DNA of 64,000 bases from Nocardioides sp. Arc9.136 (GTDB lineage: Bacteria > Actinomycetota > Actinomycetes > Propionibacteriales > Nocardioidaceae). Location: contig NZ_CP113431.1 of the NCBI RefSeq assembly GCF_030506255.1, positions 3,731,001 to 3,795,000 of the forward strand, in the 5' to 3' direction. This document shows positions 36,042-43,729 of the stretch, piece after piece. Numbering within the stretch: position 1 is the stretch's first letter; each line of letters opens with the position of its first letter. The notes under the pieces were generated by a model. It was not told where the DNA came from, searched no databases, and saw only the letters and a list, made by a program, of their open reading frames with translations. The translations under genes and the position numbers were made by a program.

Positions 36042-36530
36042 ATGACCGAGACCCAGGAGTCCAGCCCGCAGCCCGCCACCCACCAGGGCGACGGGCTCGA
36101 CCTGGCGTCGATGACCGGCCTCGAGCTCCTGATGGCGATGCGCGACGGCCTCGTCCCGCCGGCACCGATCGCCGAGACGCTCGGCATGGTCGGCTTCGAC
36201 GGCGAGCACGGCTCGATCTCGGTGGAGCTGGACCCCGAGCACCGGCACTACAACCCGCTCGGGACGGTCCACGGCGGGGTCATCTCCACGATGCTCGACA
36301 CCGCCGCGGCCTGCTCGGTCCACTCCACGCTCGCGGCGGGCGAGGGCTACACCTCCCTCGACCTGACCGTGAAGTTCCTCCGCCCCGTCACCGTCGACTC
36401 CGGGCGACTGCGAGCGGTCGGCACCGTCGTCCACCGCGGGCGGCGCACGGCCCTCGCCGAGGCACAGCTCTTCGACGCCCGCGGCAAGCTGGTCGCCCAC
36501 GCCACCTCCAGCTGCATGATCTTCGCCTGA
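36042..36530 (+). CDS. PaaI-type hotdog-fold thioesterase
   Basis: 162 aa. The hotdog domain covers about residues 40-160: ETLGMVGFDGEHGSISVELDPEHRHYNPLGTVHGGVISTMLDTAAACSVHS with the HGG motif, then SLDLTVKFLRPVT and RRTALAEAQLFDARGKLVAHATSSCMIF. These enzymes hydrolyse acyl- or aryl-CoA thioesters. An N-terminal Gln/Ser/Pro-rich 25-residue part is extra. It lies 19 bp upstream of ung, which has its own -10 box. Confidence 0.88.
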   Translation: MTETQESSPQPATHQGDGLDLASMTGLELLMAMRDGLVPPAPIAETLGMVGFDGEHGSISVELDPEHRHYNPLGTVHGGVISTMLDTAAACSVHSTLAAGEGYTSLDLTVKFLRPVTVDSGRLRAVGTVVHRGRRTALAEAQLFDARGKLVAHATSSCMIFA

Positions 36531-36549
36531 GGCTCGGTAGCGTCGCGGC

Positions 36550-37242
36550 GTGAGCGCTCTCGCCGGACTGGTCGACCAGGGTCTCGTCGCTCCGGACTGG
36601 GCGGCCGCCCTGGCGCCGGTCGACGACCGGATCGCGGAGCTGGGCCGGTTCCTGCGCGCGGAGCTGGCGGCCGGCCACACCTACCTGCCGGCCGGCGAGC
36701 GGGTCTTCCGGGCGTTCGCCCGCCCGATGGCCGACGTGCGGGTGCTCGTCGTGGGCCAGGACCCCTACCCCACGCCGGGCCACCCGATCGGCCTGAGCTT
36801 CGCCGTCGACGCCCACGTGCGGCCGGTGCCGCGCTCGCTGGCCAACATCTACACCGAGCTGCGCAGCGACCTGGGCATCGACACCCCCGAGCACGGCGAC
36901 CTCACCGCCTGGGCGGACGCCGGCGTCATGCTGCTCAACCGGGTGCTCACGGTCCGGCCCGGCGCGTCGGCCTCCCACCGCGGGCGCGGCTGGGAGGAGG
37001 TCACGGCCTGCGCGATCGAGGCGCTCGTCGCGCGCGGCGGGCCGCTCGCGGCGGTCCTGTGGGGTCGCGACGCCCAGGGGCTCAAGCCGATGCTGGGCGC
37101 CACGCCGTACGTCGAGTCCGTGCACCCCTCGCCCCTCTCGGCCCGCCGCGGCTTCTTCGGCTCCCGGCCGTTCAGCCGGGTCAACGACCTGCTCGCCCGC
37201 CAGGGTGCGGACGGGGTGGACTGGCGCCTGCCGGTGGAATAA
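36550..37242 (+). CDS. ung: Uracil-DNA glycosylase (family 1)
   Basis: 230 aa. Catalytic water-activating motif [12 protein letters not shown] (Asp71), uracil-binding [11 protein letters not shown] and the DNA-intercalating [21 protein letters not shown]. It removes uracil from DNA at the first step of base-excision repair. TAGCGT (36538-36543) is 6 nt before the GTG, a leaderless promoter. Confidence 0.97.
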   Translation: MSALAGLVDQGLVAPDWAAALAPVDDRIAELGRFLRAELAAGHTYLPAGERVFRAFARPMADVRVLVVGQDPYPTPGHPIGLSFAVDAHVRPVPRSLANIYTELRSDLGIDTPEHGDLTAWADAGVMLLNRVLTVRPGASASHRGRGWEEVTACAIEALVARGGPLAAVLWGRDAQGLKPMLGATPYVESVHPSPLSARRGFFGSRPFSRVNDLLARQGADGVDWRLPVE

Positions 37243-37258
37243 GGTTGAACTCTCAACC
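37243..37258 (+). promoter_or_regulatory. Operator-like inverted repeat before the dioxygenase gene
   Basis: GGTTGA-ACTC-TCAACC is a perfect 6-bp inverted repeat 13 bp before the ATG and right after the ung stop. A redox or MarR/HxlR-type regulator site is plausible; no regulator gene adjoins it except HxlR 1.3 kb away. Confidence 0.5.
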
Positions 37259-37270
37259 ATTGGAGTGGAC

Positions 37271-38062
37271 ATGGCAGTGGACCCCGTGACGACAGGCCGG
37301 ATGCCGGCGCTCTACCTCGGCCACGGCGCGCCCCCGCTGCTCGACGACCCGACCTGGTCGGGCCAGCTCGCCGCCTGGGCCGCCGAGCTCCCGCGCCCGA
37401 CCGCCGTGCTCATCGTCAGCGCGCACTGGGAGTCGGCGCCGGTCTCGCTCAGCGCGAGCCGTGCGCCGCTGGTCTACGACTTCGGCGGCTTCGACGCGAA
37501 GTACTACCGGATGACCTACGAGACGCCCGACGCCACCGCGCTCGCCCAGCGGGTCGCGGCGATGATGCCGGCCGGCGAGCCGGTCCACCAGCACACCTCG
37601 CGCGGGCTGGACCACGGCGCCTGGGTGCCGCTGCGGATCATGTACCCCGAGGCCGACGTCCCCGTCCTGCAGATGTCGCTGCCCACCCACGACCCGGTCC
37701 GGCTGATGGCGCTCGGCGAGCGCCTCCGTCCGCTGCGCGACGAGGGCGTGCTGATCATCGGCTCCGGCTTCCTCACCCACGGGCTGCCGTTCCTGACGTC
37801 GTGGCGCATCGACGCCGACGCACCCGGCTGGTCGGCGGAGTTCGACGCGTGGGCCGGCGAGGCGCTCGCCCGCGGCGACGTCGACGCCCTCGCCGACTAC
37901 CGCCACCAGGCCCCCGGCATGCCGTACGCGCACCCCACCGTGGAGCACTACACCCCGCTCTTCGTCACCCTCGGCGCCGCGACCACCCCCGACGAGCCCG
38001 GCACCCAGGTCATCGACGGGTTCTGGATGGGCCTGTCGAAGCGGTCGCTGCAGGTGGCCTAG
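37271..38062 (+). CDS. ygiD: Class III extradiol ring-cleavage dioxygenase (DODA/YgiD type)
   Basis: 263 aa LigB-fold: ALYLGHGAPPLLDD (metal His18), IVSAHWES, HQHTSRGLDHGAWVPLRIMYPEADVPVLQMSLP and IIGSGFLTHGL. Homologues cleave catechol rings such as L-DOPA, or have unknown physiological substrates in bacteria. The ATG at 37271 follows GGAGTGGAC and the operator-like repeat. Confidence 0.9.
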   Translation: MAVDPVTTGRMPALYLGHGAPPLLDDPTWSGQLAAWAAELPRPTAVLIVSAHWESAPVSLSASRAPLVYDFGGFDAKYYRMTYETPDATALAQRVAAMMPAGEPVHQHTSRGLDHGAWVPLRIMYPEADVPVLQMSLPTHDPVRLMALGERLRPLRDEGVLIIGSGFLTHGLPFLTSWRIDADAPGWSAEFDAWAGEALARGDVDALADYRHQAPGMPYAHPTVEHYTPLFVTLGAATTPDEPGTQVIDGFWMGLSKRSLQVA

Positions 38063-38070
38063 GGCAGCGT

Positions 38071-38161
38071 TCAACATCCCAAGTTAACTGGGGATGTTGA
38101 CGCTTCGCGGCCGTCGCAATGGCCGCGAAGCGTGAGAATCCCAAGTTAACTTGGGATTCTC
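38071..38161. repeat. Triple palindrome between convergent genes
   Basis: Three consecutive structures fill the gap. P1 (38071-38100) is a 30-bp palindrome with one mismatch pair; H (38101-38132) is a 12-bp stem CGCTTCGCGGCC with 8-nt loop; P3 (38134-38161) is a perfect 28-bp palindrome. P1 and P3 share the core CCCAAGTTAACT and differ in their outer arms (TCAACAT and GAGAAT). The AT-rich core stands out from its neighbours. It may act as a bidirectional terminator, but the shared core suggests a repeat family or protein-binding site. Confidence 0.8.
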
Positions 38162-38185
38162 AGCGGCCCGATCCACCCGACCCGC

Positions 38186-39790
38186 TCAGCGGATCCGGGT
38201 GCGGCGCATCATACTCAGGCCGGTGAGCATGCCCTTGACGTACTCGTCGTAGTCCTGGCCGGGACGGGCGCCCATGACCTGCTTCTTGAGCACGGCGAGG
38301 TTCTGGACGTCGGTGTACTTCAGCAGCCCGTTGTCGCCGTGCCGGGCACCGACGCCGGACTGCTTGACGCCGCCGGAGGGGGTGCCCTTGGAGGCGTACG
38401 CCGTGGCCAGGGAGTCGTTGACGTTGACGTTGCCGGCGTGGATGCGGCGGGCGACACCGACCGCGCGGTCCAGGTCGGCGCCCCACACCGAGGCGTTGAG
38501 GCCGTAGTCGGTGTCGTTGGCGAGCACGACGGCCTGGTCGATGCTGCGGTAGGGGTGCAGGGCGACGACCGGGCCGAAGGTCTCGGTGCAGCCGGTCAGC
38601 ATGTCCCCGGTGACGCCCTCGAGCACGGTCGGCTCGAAGAACGCCGGGCCGATGTCGGGACGCGGGTGGCCGCCGGTCACGACCGTGGCGCCCTTGGCGA
38701 CCGCGTCCTGCACGTGGCTGTGCACCCGCCGCATGTGGTCGACCGAGATCAGGGAGCCCAGCTCGGGCCCGAAGTCGTACGCCGCGCCGATGCGCAGGCT
38801 CTCGGCCGCGGCGACGAAGCGCGCCTTCAGCTCCTCGTACCGGCTCTCGGGCAGGTAGATCCGCTCGATGTGCATGCAGATCTGGCCGGTGTTGCCGAAG
38901 ACGCCGAACAGCGCGCCGGCGACCCACTCCTCGGGGTCGACGTCGTCGAGGACGATCATCGGGTTCTTGCCGCCGAGCTCGAGGCAGCAGCCGATCAGGT
39001 TGCGGCCGGCCCGCTCGCCGATGACCCGGCCGGTGGCCGTGGAGCCGGTGAACATCACGTAGTTGGCGTTGTCGATGAGCGTCGGGCCGATGTCGGGGCC
39101 CTCGCCGCAGACGACCTGGAACAGGCCCCGCGGCAGGCCGGCCTGCTCGAGCAGCGAGATGCCGTACAGCGGGGAGAGCGCGGTCTTGTTGTCCGGCTTC
39201 AGCACGATCGCGTTGCCGGCCATCAGCGCCGGGATGGCGTCGGAGAGACCGGTGGCGAAGGGGAAGTTCCAGGGCGCGATGATGCCGACGACGCCCTTGG
39301 GCTGGCGGATCTCGGTGGAGCTGGAGACCAGCGGGACGGGGCCGCCGCGCTTGACCGGGGCCAGCAGCCTCGGCGCGCGCTTGAGGTAGTGGCTGATCAC
39401 CATCACCGGGTCGCAGGTCTCCTCGACCGCCATCCGGCGGTTCTTGCCGCTCTCGGCCTGGATCAGGTCGGCGGTGGTGAGGGCGTTCGCGACGAGCAGC
39501 GAGTGCGCCTTCTTGAACACCTTCAGCCGCTTGCGCAGCGGCCAGGACGCCCACTCCTGCTGGGCCGAGCGGGCGGCGGCGAAGGCCGCCTCGATGTCGG
39601 CCGGCGTGGACTGCGGGAGCTCGACGAGCGTCTCGCCGGTGTAGACCTCGGCGAGGGGCCACGTGGCTCCCCCCGAGCCGGGGACCCGGGCGACGAGGTC
39701 CGCCAGGAACGCGTCGGTCAGCGTCGCGGGGCGGCGCAGCCGCGAGCCGGGGGCGGCAGCGGTGGTGGGCCGGTCGGCGGTGGTGGTCAT
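38186..39790 (-). CDS. Aldehyde dehydrogenase family (succinate-semialdehyde dehydrogenase type)
   Basis: 534 aa. ALDH motifs are intact: IIAPWNFPFATGLSDAIPALMAGNAIVLKPD, MFTGSTATGR, catalytic Glu in CLELGGKNPMIVLDD and catalytic Cys in FGNTGQICMHIERIY. It oxidises an aldehyde with NAD(P). It starts 3 bp after the GMC oxidoreductase stop, so alcohol-to-aldehyde-to-acid oxidation in sequence is likely. Substrate not identifiable. Confidence 0.9.
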   Translation of the reverse strand: MTTTADRPTTAAAPGSRLRRPATLTDAFLADLVARVPGSGGATWPLAEVYTGETLVELPQSTPADIEAAFAAARSAQQEWASWPLRKRLKVFKKAHSLLVANALTTADLIQAESGKNRRMAVEETCDPVMVISHYLKRAPRLLAPVKRGGPVPLVSSSTEIRQPKGVVGIIAPWNFPFATGLSDAIPALMAGNAIVLKPDNKTALSPLYGISLLEQAGLPRGLFQVVCGEGPDIGPTLIDNANYVMFTGSTATGRVIGERAGRNLIGCCLELGGKNPMIVLDDVDPEEWVAGALFGVFGNTGQICMHIERIYLPESRYEELKARFVAAAESLRIGAAYDFGPELGSLISVDHMRRVHSHVQDAVAKGATVVTGGHPRPDIGPAFFEPTVLEGVTGDMLTGCTETFGPVVALHPYRSIDQAVVLANDTDYGLNASVWGADLDRAVGVARRIHAGNVNVNDSLATAYASKGTPSGGVKQSGVGARHGDNGLLKYTDVQNLAVLKKQVMGARPGQDYDEYVKGMLTGLSMMRRTRIR

Positions 39791-39793
39791 GGC

Positions 39794-41419
39794 TCAGGCC
39801 CTTCCCAGGACGAGGTCCGCGCCGCGCTCGCCGATCATGATCGCCGGCGCGTTGGTGTTGCCGCCGGTGATCGACGGCATGATCGAGGCGTCGGCGACCC
39901 GCAGCCCCTCGACGCCGCGGACCTTGAGGTCCGGGGTCACGACGGCCAGCTCGTCCACGCCCATCCGGCAGGTGCCGACGCCGTGGTAGACCGACGTCGC
40001 CCGGTTGAGGATCGCCTGGCGCAGCTCGGAGCCCCGCACACCGCGGCCGGGGTGGATCTCGTCCTTGACGGCGCCGCCGAACGCCGCGCCGCCCATGATC
40101 TCCCGGACCAGCTCGGAGCCCTCGGTGAGCAGGTCGAGGTCGGCGGACTCGGCGAGGTACTGCGGGTCGATGAGCGGCGCCGCCGTCGGGTCGGCCGAGG
40201 CCAGTCGCAGCGTGCCGCGGCTGCGCGGGTAGATCAGGGTGGTGAGCACCGTGAGCGCGGGCAGCGGCGAGACCTCGTGGCGGATCGGCTCGTCCTGGTT
40301 GGGCGTCACGTAGGACCACGGCAGCAGGTGCAGCTGCAGGTCCGGCACGTCGGTGGCCTGGGAGGTCTTGAGGAAGGCCAGGACCTCGAAGACCGAGTTG
40401 GCGAGGAACGTCGAGCCGGGCCGCACGACCTCCTTGGCCACGCCTTTGGCGAAGAAGAAGGCGTTGCCGCGCATCTTCGAGGAGGTCGCGTGGAAGGTCA
40501 TCGCGTGGAACATGTGGTCGTGCAGGTTGTCGCCGACCGGCAGGTCCGCGACCACGTCGATCCCGTGGTCCTTGAGGTGCTGGGCGTGGCCGATGCCCGA
40601 CAGCATCAGGATCTGCGGGGAGCCCACGAACCCGGCGGCCAGGATGACCTCCTTGCCCGCCCGGACCGTGCGCTGGCTGCCGTCCTTGTCGCGGACCTGC
40701 ACGCCGGTGGCGCGACCGCCCTCGACGACGACCTTGGTGACCAGGACCTGGGTCTGGACGTCGAGCGTCGGCGGCGCGAGGTGGTGGATGTAGCCGCGCG
40801 AGGCGCTGTAGCGCAGGCCGTCGGCGGCGTTCTGCTGCATCCGGCTGACGCCCTCCTGCGACTCCCCGTTGTAGTCCTCGAGGATGTCGCACCCCACCGC
40901 GTCGGCGGTCGCCTGGAGGAACTGCAGCGAGCCCTCCTGCGGGGTCTTGTTGCGCGTCACGCGGATCGGGCCGCCCGCACCGCGGAAGGCGTTCTCGCCG
41001 CCCTCGTAGTCCTCCATGCGCTTGTACGCCGCATTGACCGAGTCGGCGTCCCAGCCGGTGCAGCCCTCGGCCGCCCAGGAGTCGTAGTTGGCACGGTTGC
41101 CGCGCACGTAGACCATGCCGTTGACCGAGCTCGACCCGCCGAGCACCTTGCCCCGCGGCACCGGCATCTTGCGGTCGAGGATGTGCTTCTGCGGGACCGA
41201 GTAGTAGCCCCAGTCGTTGAGCCGCTTGATCTTCGGCTCCGCGTGCATCGGGCCGATCATCCCGGGCTTCTTGGTCAGGAACTGGTTGTCGCTCTTGCCG
41301 GCCTCGAGCACGATCACGCTCGCGCCGGACTCGGCGAGCCGCCCCGCGATGGCAGCGCCGGCACTGCCGGAACCCACCACGACGTAGTCGGCTTCGTTCT
41401 TCAGGGCTGTCTTGGCCAT
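39794..41419 (-). CDS. GMC family FAD-dependent oxidoreductase (choline dehydrogenase-like)
   Basis: 541 aa. FAD-binding [18 protein letters not shown] (residues 13-30), GMC signature 1 [18 protein letters not shown], signature 2 [12 protein letters not shown], and the catalytic His in [12 protein letters not shown] near the end. It oxidises an alcohol to an aldehyde. The start MAKTALK follows AGGGGACGAC; longer frames run through the promoter. The promoter region has an operator TAGAACAAGTTACA over the -35 of a TACTGT -10 box. Confidence 0.92.
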   Translation of the reverse strand: MAKTALKNEADYVVVGSGSAGAAIAGRLAESGASVIVLEAGKSDNQFLTKKPGMIGPMHAEPKIKRLNDWGYYSVPQKHILDRKMPVPRGKVLGGSSSVNGMVYVRGNRANYDSWAAEGCTGWDADSVNAAYKRMEDYEGGENAFRGAGGPIRVTRNKTPQEGSLQFLQATADAVGCDILEDYNGESQEGVSRMQQNAADGLRYSASRGYIHHLAPPTLDVQTQVLVTKVVVEGGRATGVQVRDKDGSQRTVRAGKEVILAAGFVGSPQILMLSGIGHAQHLKDHGIDVVADLPVGDNLHDHMFHAMTFHATSSKMRGNAFFFAKGVAKEVVRPGSTFLANSVFEVLAFLKTSQATDVPDLQLHLLPWSYVTPNQDEPIRHEVSPLPALTVLTTLIYPRSRGTLRLASADPTAAPLIDPQYLAESADLDLLTEGSELVREIMGGAAFGGAVKDEIHPGRGVRGSELRQAILNRATSVYHGVGTCRMGVDELAVVTPDLKVRGVEGLRVADASIMPSITGGNTNAPAIMIGERGADLVLGRA

Positions 41420-41508
41420 GTCGTCCCCTGGTGGTTCGTCGCTCGTGCGGCGTGCGGGCCGAGTTCGCATACTCTCGGAATGTGTCGCCGACCACAGTAG
41501 GGCACGAC

Positions 41509-41522
41509 TGTAACTTGTTCTA
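41509..41522. promoter_or_regulatory. KstR-like operator between GMC oxidoreductase and pdxY
   Basis: TGTAACTTGTTCTA fits TnnAACnnGTTnnA, the consensus known for the TetR repressor KstR. On the minus strand it covers the -35 hexamer (TAGAAC) of a promoter with TACTGT as -10 (about 41495-41500). Related sites lie before the SDR (43660) and the ABC operon (54626). Confidence 0.5.
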
Positions 41523-41561
41523 GTTTGCTGGACCACGGATCGGACGGGGAGGATCAGCACC

Positions 41562-42413
41562 GTGAAGATCCTCTCGATCCAGTCCTCGGTCGCCTACGGC
41601 CACGTGGGCAACTCCGCCGCCGTCTTCCCCCTCCAGCGGCTGGGTCACGAGGTGTGGCCGGTGCTGACCGTCCACTTCTCCAACCACACCGGGTACGGCG
41701 CGTGGCGCGGACCGCTGCTCGCGCCCGCCGACGTGGCCGACGTGATCGCGGGCATCGAGGACCGCGGGGTGCTCGGCGAGGCCGACGCGGTGCTCTCGGG
41801 CTACCAGGGCGACCCGGCGGTCGGCGCGGTCGTCCTCGACACCGTCGCCAAGGTCAAGGCGGCCAACCCCGACGCGGTCTACTGCTGCGACCCGGTGATG
41901 GGCGACGTGGGTCGCGGGATGTTCGTGCGGCCCGGCATCCCGGAGTACATGCGCGACACGGTGGTGCCGCAGGCCGACATCGTGACGCCGAACCACTTCG
42001 AGCTCGACTTCCTCGCCGGCCGCACCACCACCACGCTCGACGAGGTGCTCGAGGCGGTCGACACCGTGCGCGAGCGTGGGCCGCGGGACGTGCTGGTGAC
42101 CAGCGTCCTCCACGGCGACGTGCCCGAGGGGTCGCTGGACGTGGTCGCGGTCTCCGACGCGGGCGCCTGGGTGGTCACCACGCCGCTGCTGCCGATCGCA
42201 CCCAACGGGTGCGGCGACGTCACCGCGGCGCTCTACCTCGCCCACCTGCGCACGACCGGCTCGCCGGCCGAGGCGCTGTCGCGGACCACCTCGTCGGTGT
42301 TCGCGGTGCTCGAGGCGACGATCGCCGCGGGCACCCGCGAGATCCAGCTGGTCGCCGCGCAGGACGCGATCGCGTCGCCGCCGGCGTCGTTCGAGGTCCG
42401 CCAGGTCCGCTGA
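41562..42413 (+). CDS. pdxY: Pyridoxal kinase
   Basis: 283 aa ribokinase-fold kinase: SIQSSVAYGHVGNSAAVFPLQRLG, VHFSNHTGYGAWRG, DPVMGDVGRGMFV, IVTPNHFELDFLAG and the anion-hole motif NGCGDVTAALYLAHL. It phosphorylates pyridoxal to PLP in the salvage pathway. GTG start with AGGATC a few bases before it. Divergent from the GMC operon. Confidence 0.92.
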   Translation: MKILSIQSSVAYGHVGNSAAVFPLQRLGHEVWPVLTVHFSNHTGYGAWRGPLLAPADVADVIAGIEDRGVLGEADAVLSGYQGDPAVGAVVLDTVAKVKAANPDAVYCCDPVMGDVGRGMFVRPGIPEYMRDTVVPQADIVTPNHFELDFLAGRTTTTLDEVLEAVDTVRERGPRDVLVTSVLHGDVPEGSLDVVAVSDAGAWVVTTPLLPIAPNGCGDVTAALYLAHLRTTGSPAEALSRTTSSVFAVLEATIAAGTREIQLVAAQDAIASPPASFEVRQVR

Positions 42414-42446
42414 CCCGGCCTGAGTCTGGTGCGGGCGGTCCTGGCG

Positions 42447-42575
42447 TCAGCCGACCATCATCAGCGCGGCCAGGAAGGCCAGCGCCGGGATGAGCCACAG
42501 CATCGCCAGAGCGACCATCGTGTCGCGGCTCTCGGCGGCCGCGGCGGTGCTCGGTGCAGACGTGTTCGCTGCCAT
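42447..42575 (-). CDS. 42-aa single-TM small membrane protein
   Basis: MAANTSAPSTAAAAESRDT followed by a strongly hydrophobic helix (about residues 20-41, MVALAMLWLIPALAFLAALM) and a short end. GGGGAG lies 10 nt before the ATG. No family is recognised. Plausible because the composition is a clean soluble-plus-TM design, but coding status is not proven. The region 42576-42690 to its upstream side holds no other gene. Confidence 0.45.
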   Translation of the reverse strand: MAANTSAPSTAAAAESRDTMVALAMLWLIPALAFLAALMMVG

Positions 42576-42690
42576 GAAGGAATCACTCCCCGGATCGATT
42601 GAGGAGCCGATACCCGGCGCTCCCACGACCCATGCCGGTCCGTCCCGATCGGGCATGGATCACACCCGTTGGAGTGAGAGCGCCACCCAC

Positions 42691-42742
42691 CGCCTCGTGA
42701 TGCCGAGCGCGCGCCCCGGCGCGCGCTCGGCATCACGAGGCG
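42691..42742 (-). terminator. Terminator after tRNA-Thr with a 23-bp perfect stem
   Basis: A 23-bp perfectly paired stem (arms 42691-42713 and 42720-42742, starting CGCCTCGTGATGCCGAG) with a CCCCGG loop, 11 bp from the tRNA 3' end. No T-tract. It is longer than most intrinsic terminators in the window. Confidence 0.8.
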
Positions 42743-42753
42743 GCGTCACAGGG

Positions 42754-42826
42754 AGCCGGTGACAGGAGTCGAACCCGCGACATCCTCTTTACAAGAGAGG
42801 CGCTCTACCAACTGAGCTACACCGGC
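42754..42826 (-). tRNA. tRNA-Thr (anticodon UGU)
   Basis: Cloverleaf on the minus strand: acceptor GCCGGTG/CACCGGC, D arm GCTCAGTTGGTAGAGC, anticodon arm CCTCT-CTTGTAA-AGAGG with anticodon TGT, T arm with GGTTCGACTCC. Discriminator U. CCA is not encoded. Reads ACA codons. Confidence 0.97.
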
Positions 42827-42893
42827 GCGGCCGCCCGACGCGCGGTCGTGGCAGCCGGGCACATGCTAGTTGCCGCCCGGCCGCGAGCCGGGA

Positions 42894-43646
42894 TCAGCCC
42901 ATGCCGCCGTCGAAGGCGAGGACGGCGCCGGTGATCATCCGAGCGGCGGGCGAGGCGAGGTAGACGATCGACTCCCCGATCTCGGCCGGGGAGATCGCGG
43001 GGCCGGGCAGCATCATCATCAGGCGGTCGGCGACGCGAGGGTCCATGTCCGAGGGCATGATCCCGGCGACGTGCGACACGATCGGGGTGTCGACCGTGCC
43101 CGGGCACACGGCGTTGACCCGGATGCCCTCCGGGGAGAGCTCGAGCGCCAGCGACCGGGTCAGCTGGGTCAGCCCGCCCTTCGCGGCGGCGTACGCCACG
43201 GCGTAGGGCTGCGGGATCCGGCCGGCGACCGAGCTGACGTTCACGATGTTCCCGCCGCAGGCGCGCAGGTGCGGCAGCGCGGACTGGATGGTCATGAAGG
43301 GACCCTTGAGGTCGATCGCGTGGACGCGGTCCCACTCCGCGTCGGTGATCTGGTCGAAGTGGCCGAACTGCACGACCCCCGCCACGTTGGCCAGCACGTC
43401 GATCCGCCCGTTGCTGGCGCACTGCGCGATCGCCGCCTCGACGGACTCGCGGGAGGCGACGTTGCACTCGACGTACGTCACGCCGTCGGGCGCGCCGGGC
43501 TGGACGTCGAGGCCGAAGACAGTCGCCCCCTGGTCGCGGAAGAGCTCGGCGGTGGCGCGGCCGATGCCGGAGGCGGCCCCGGTGACGACGACGACGCGGG
43601 GCCCGCCCGAGGTCGGAGCGGCGGAGGAGGCAGGAGCGGAGGTCAT
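42894..43646 (-). CDS. Short-chain dehydrogenase/reductase
   Basis: 250 aa classical SDR: VVTGAASGIGRATA (21-34), NVAGVVQFG (NNAG-like), NVSSVAGR (catalytic Ser), YAVAYAAAKGG (Tyr-x3-Lys) and CPGTVDTPI. NAD(H)-dependent oxidation of a secondary alcohol is expected; the substrate is unknown. TACGGT (43657-43652) is 5-6 nt before the ATG, a leaderless promoter, with the KstR-like site immediately upstream. Confidence 0.9.
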   Translation of the reverse strand: MTSAPASSAAPTSGGPRVVVVTGAASGIGRATAELFRDQGATVFGLDVQPGAPDGVTYVECNVASRESVEAAIAQCASNGRIDVLANVAGVVQFGHFDQITDAEWDRVHAIDLKGPFMTIQSALPHLRACGGNIVNVSSVAGRIPQPYAVAYAAAKGGLTQLTRSLALELSPEGIRVNAVCPGTVDTPIVSHVAGIMPSDMDPRVADRLMMMLPGPAISPAEIGESIVYLASPAARMITGAVLAFDGGMG

Positions 43647-43651
43647 GCGCG

Positions 43652-43673
43652 GACCGTACTGGAACACGTTCTA
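43652..43673 (-). promoter_or_regulatory. SDR promoter with KstR-like operator
   Basis: TGGAACACGTTCTA (43660-43673) matches TnnAACnnGTTnnA and sits 2 bp upstream of the -10 box TACGGT (43657-43652). A repressor there would occlude the promoter. It is also 56 bp from the divergent GH13 gene. Confidence 0.5.
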
Positions 43674-43729
43674 GTTCGACCAGCACCTCGGGCGCGACTT
43701 GGTCCGGCCCGGCCCGGCGGGCGACCCTG

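Noticed and set aside
42691..42742. Phage attachment site next to tRNA-Thr
   Set aside because: No integrase, no duplicated tRNA end and ordinary housekeeping-type genes on both sides; terminator is the simpler reading.
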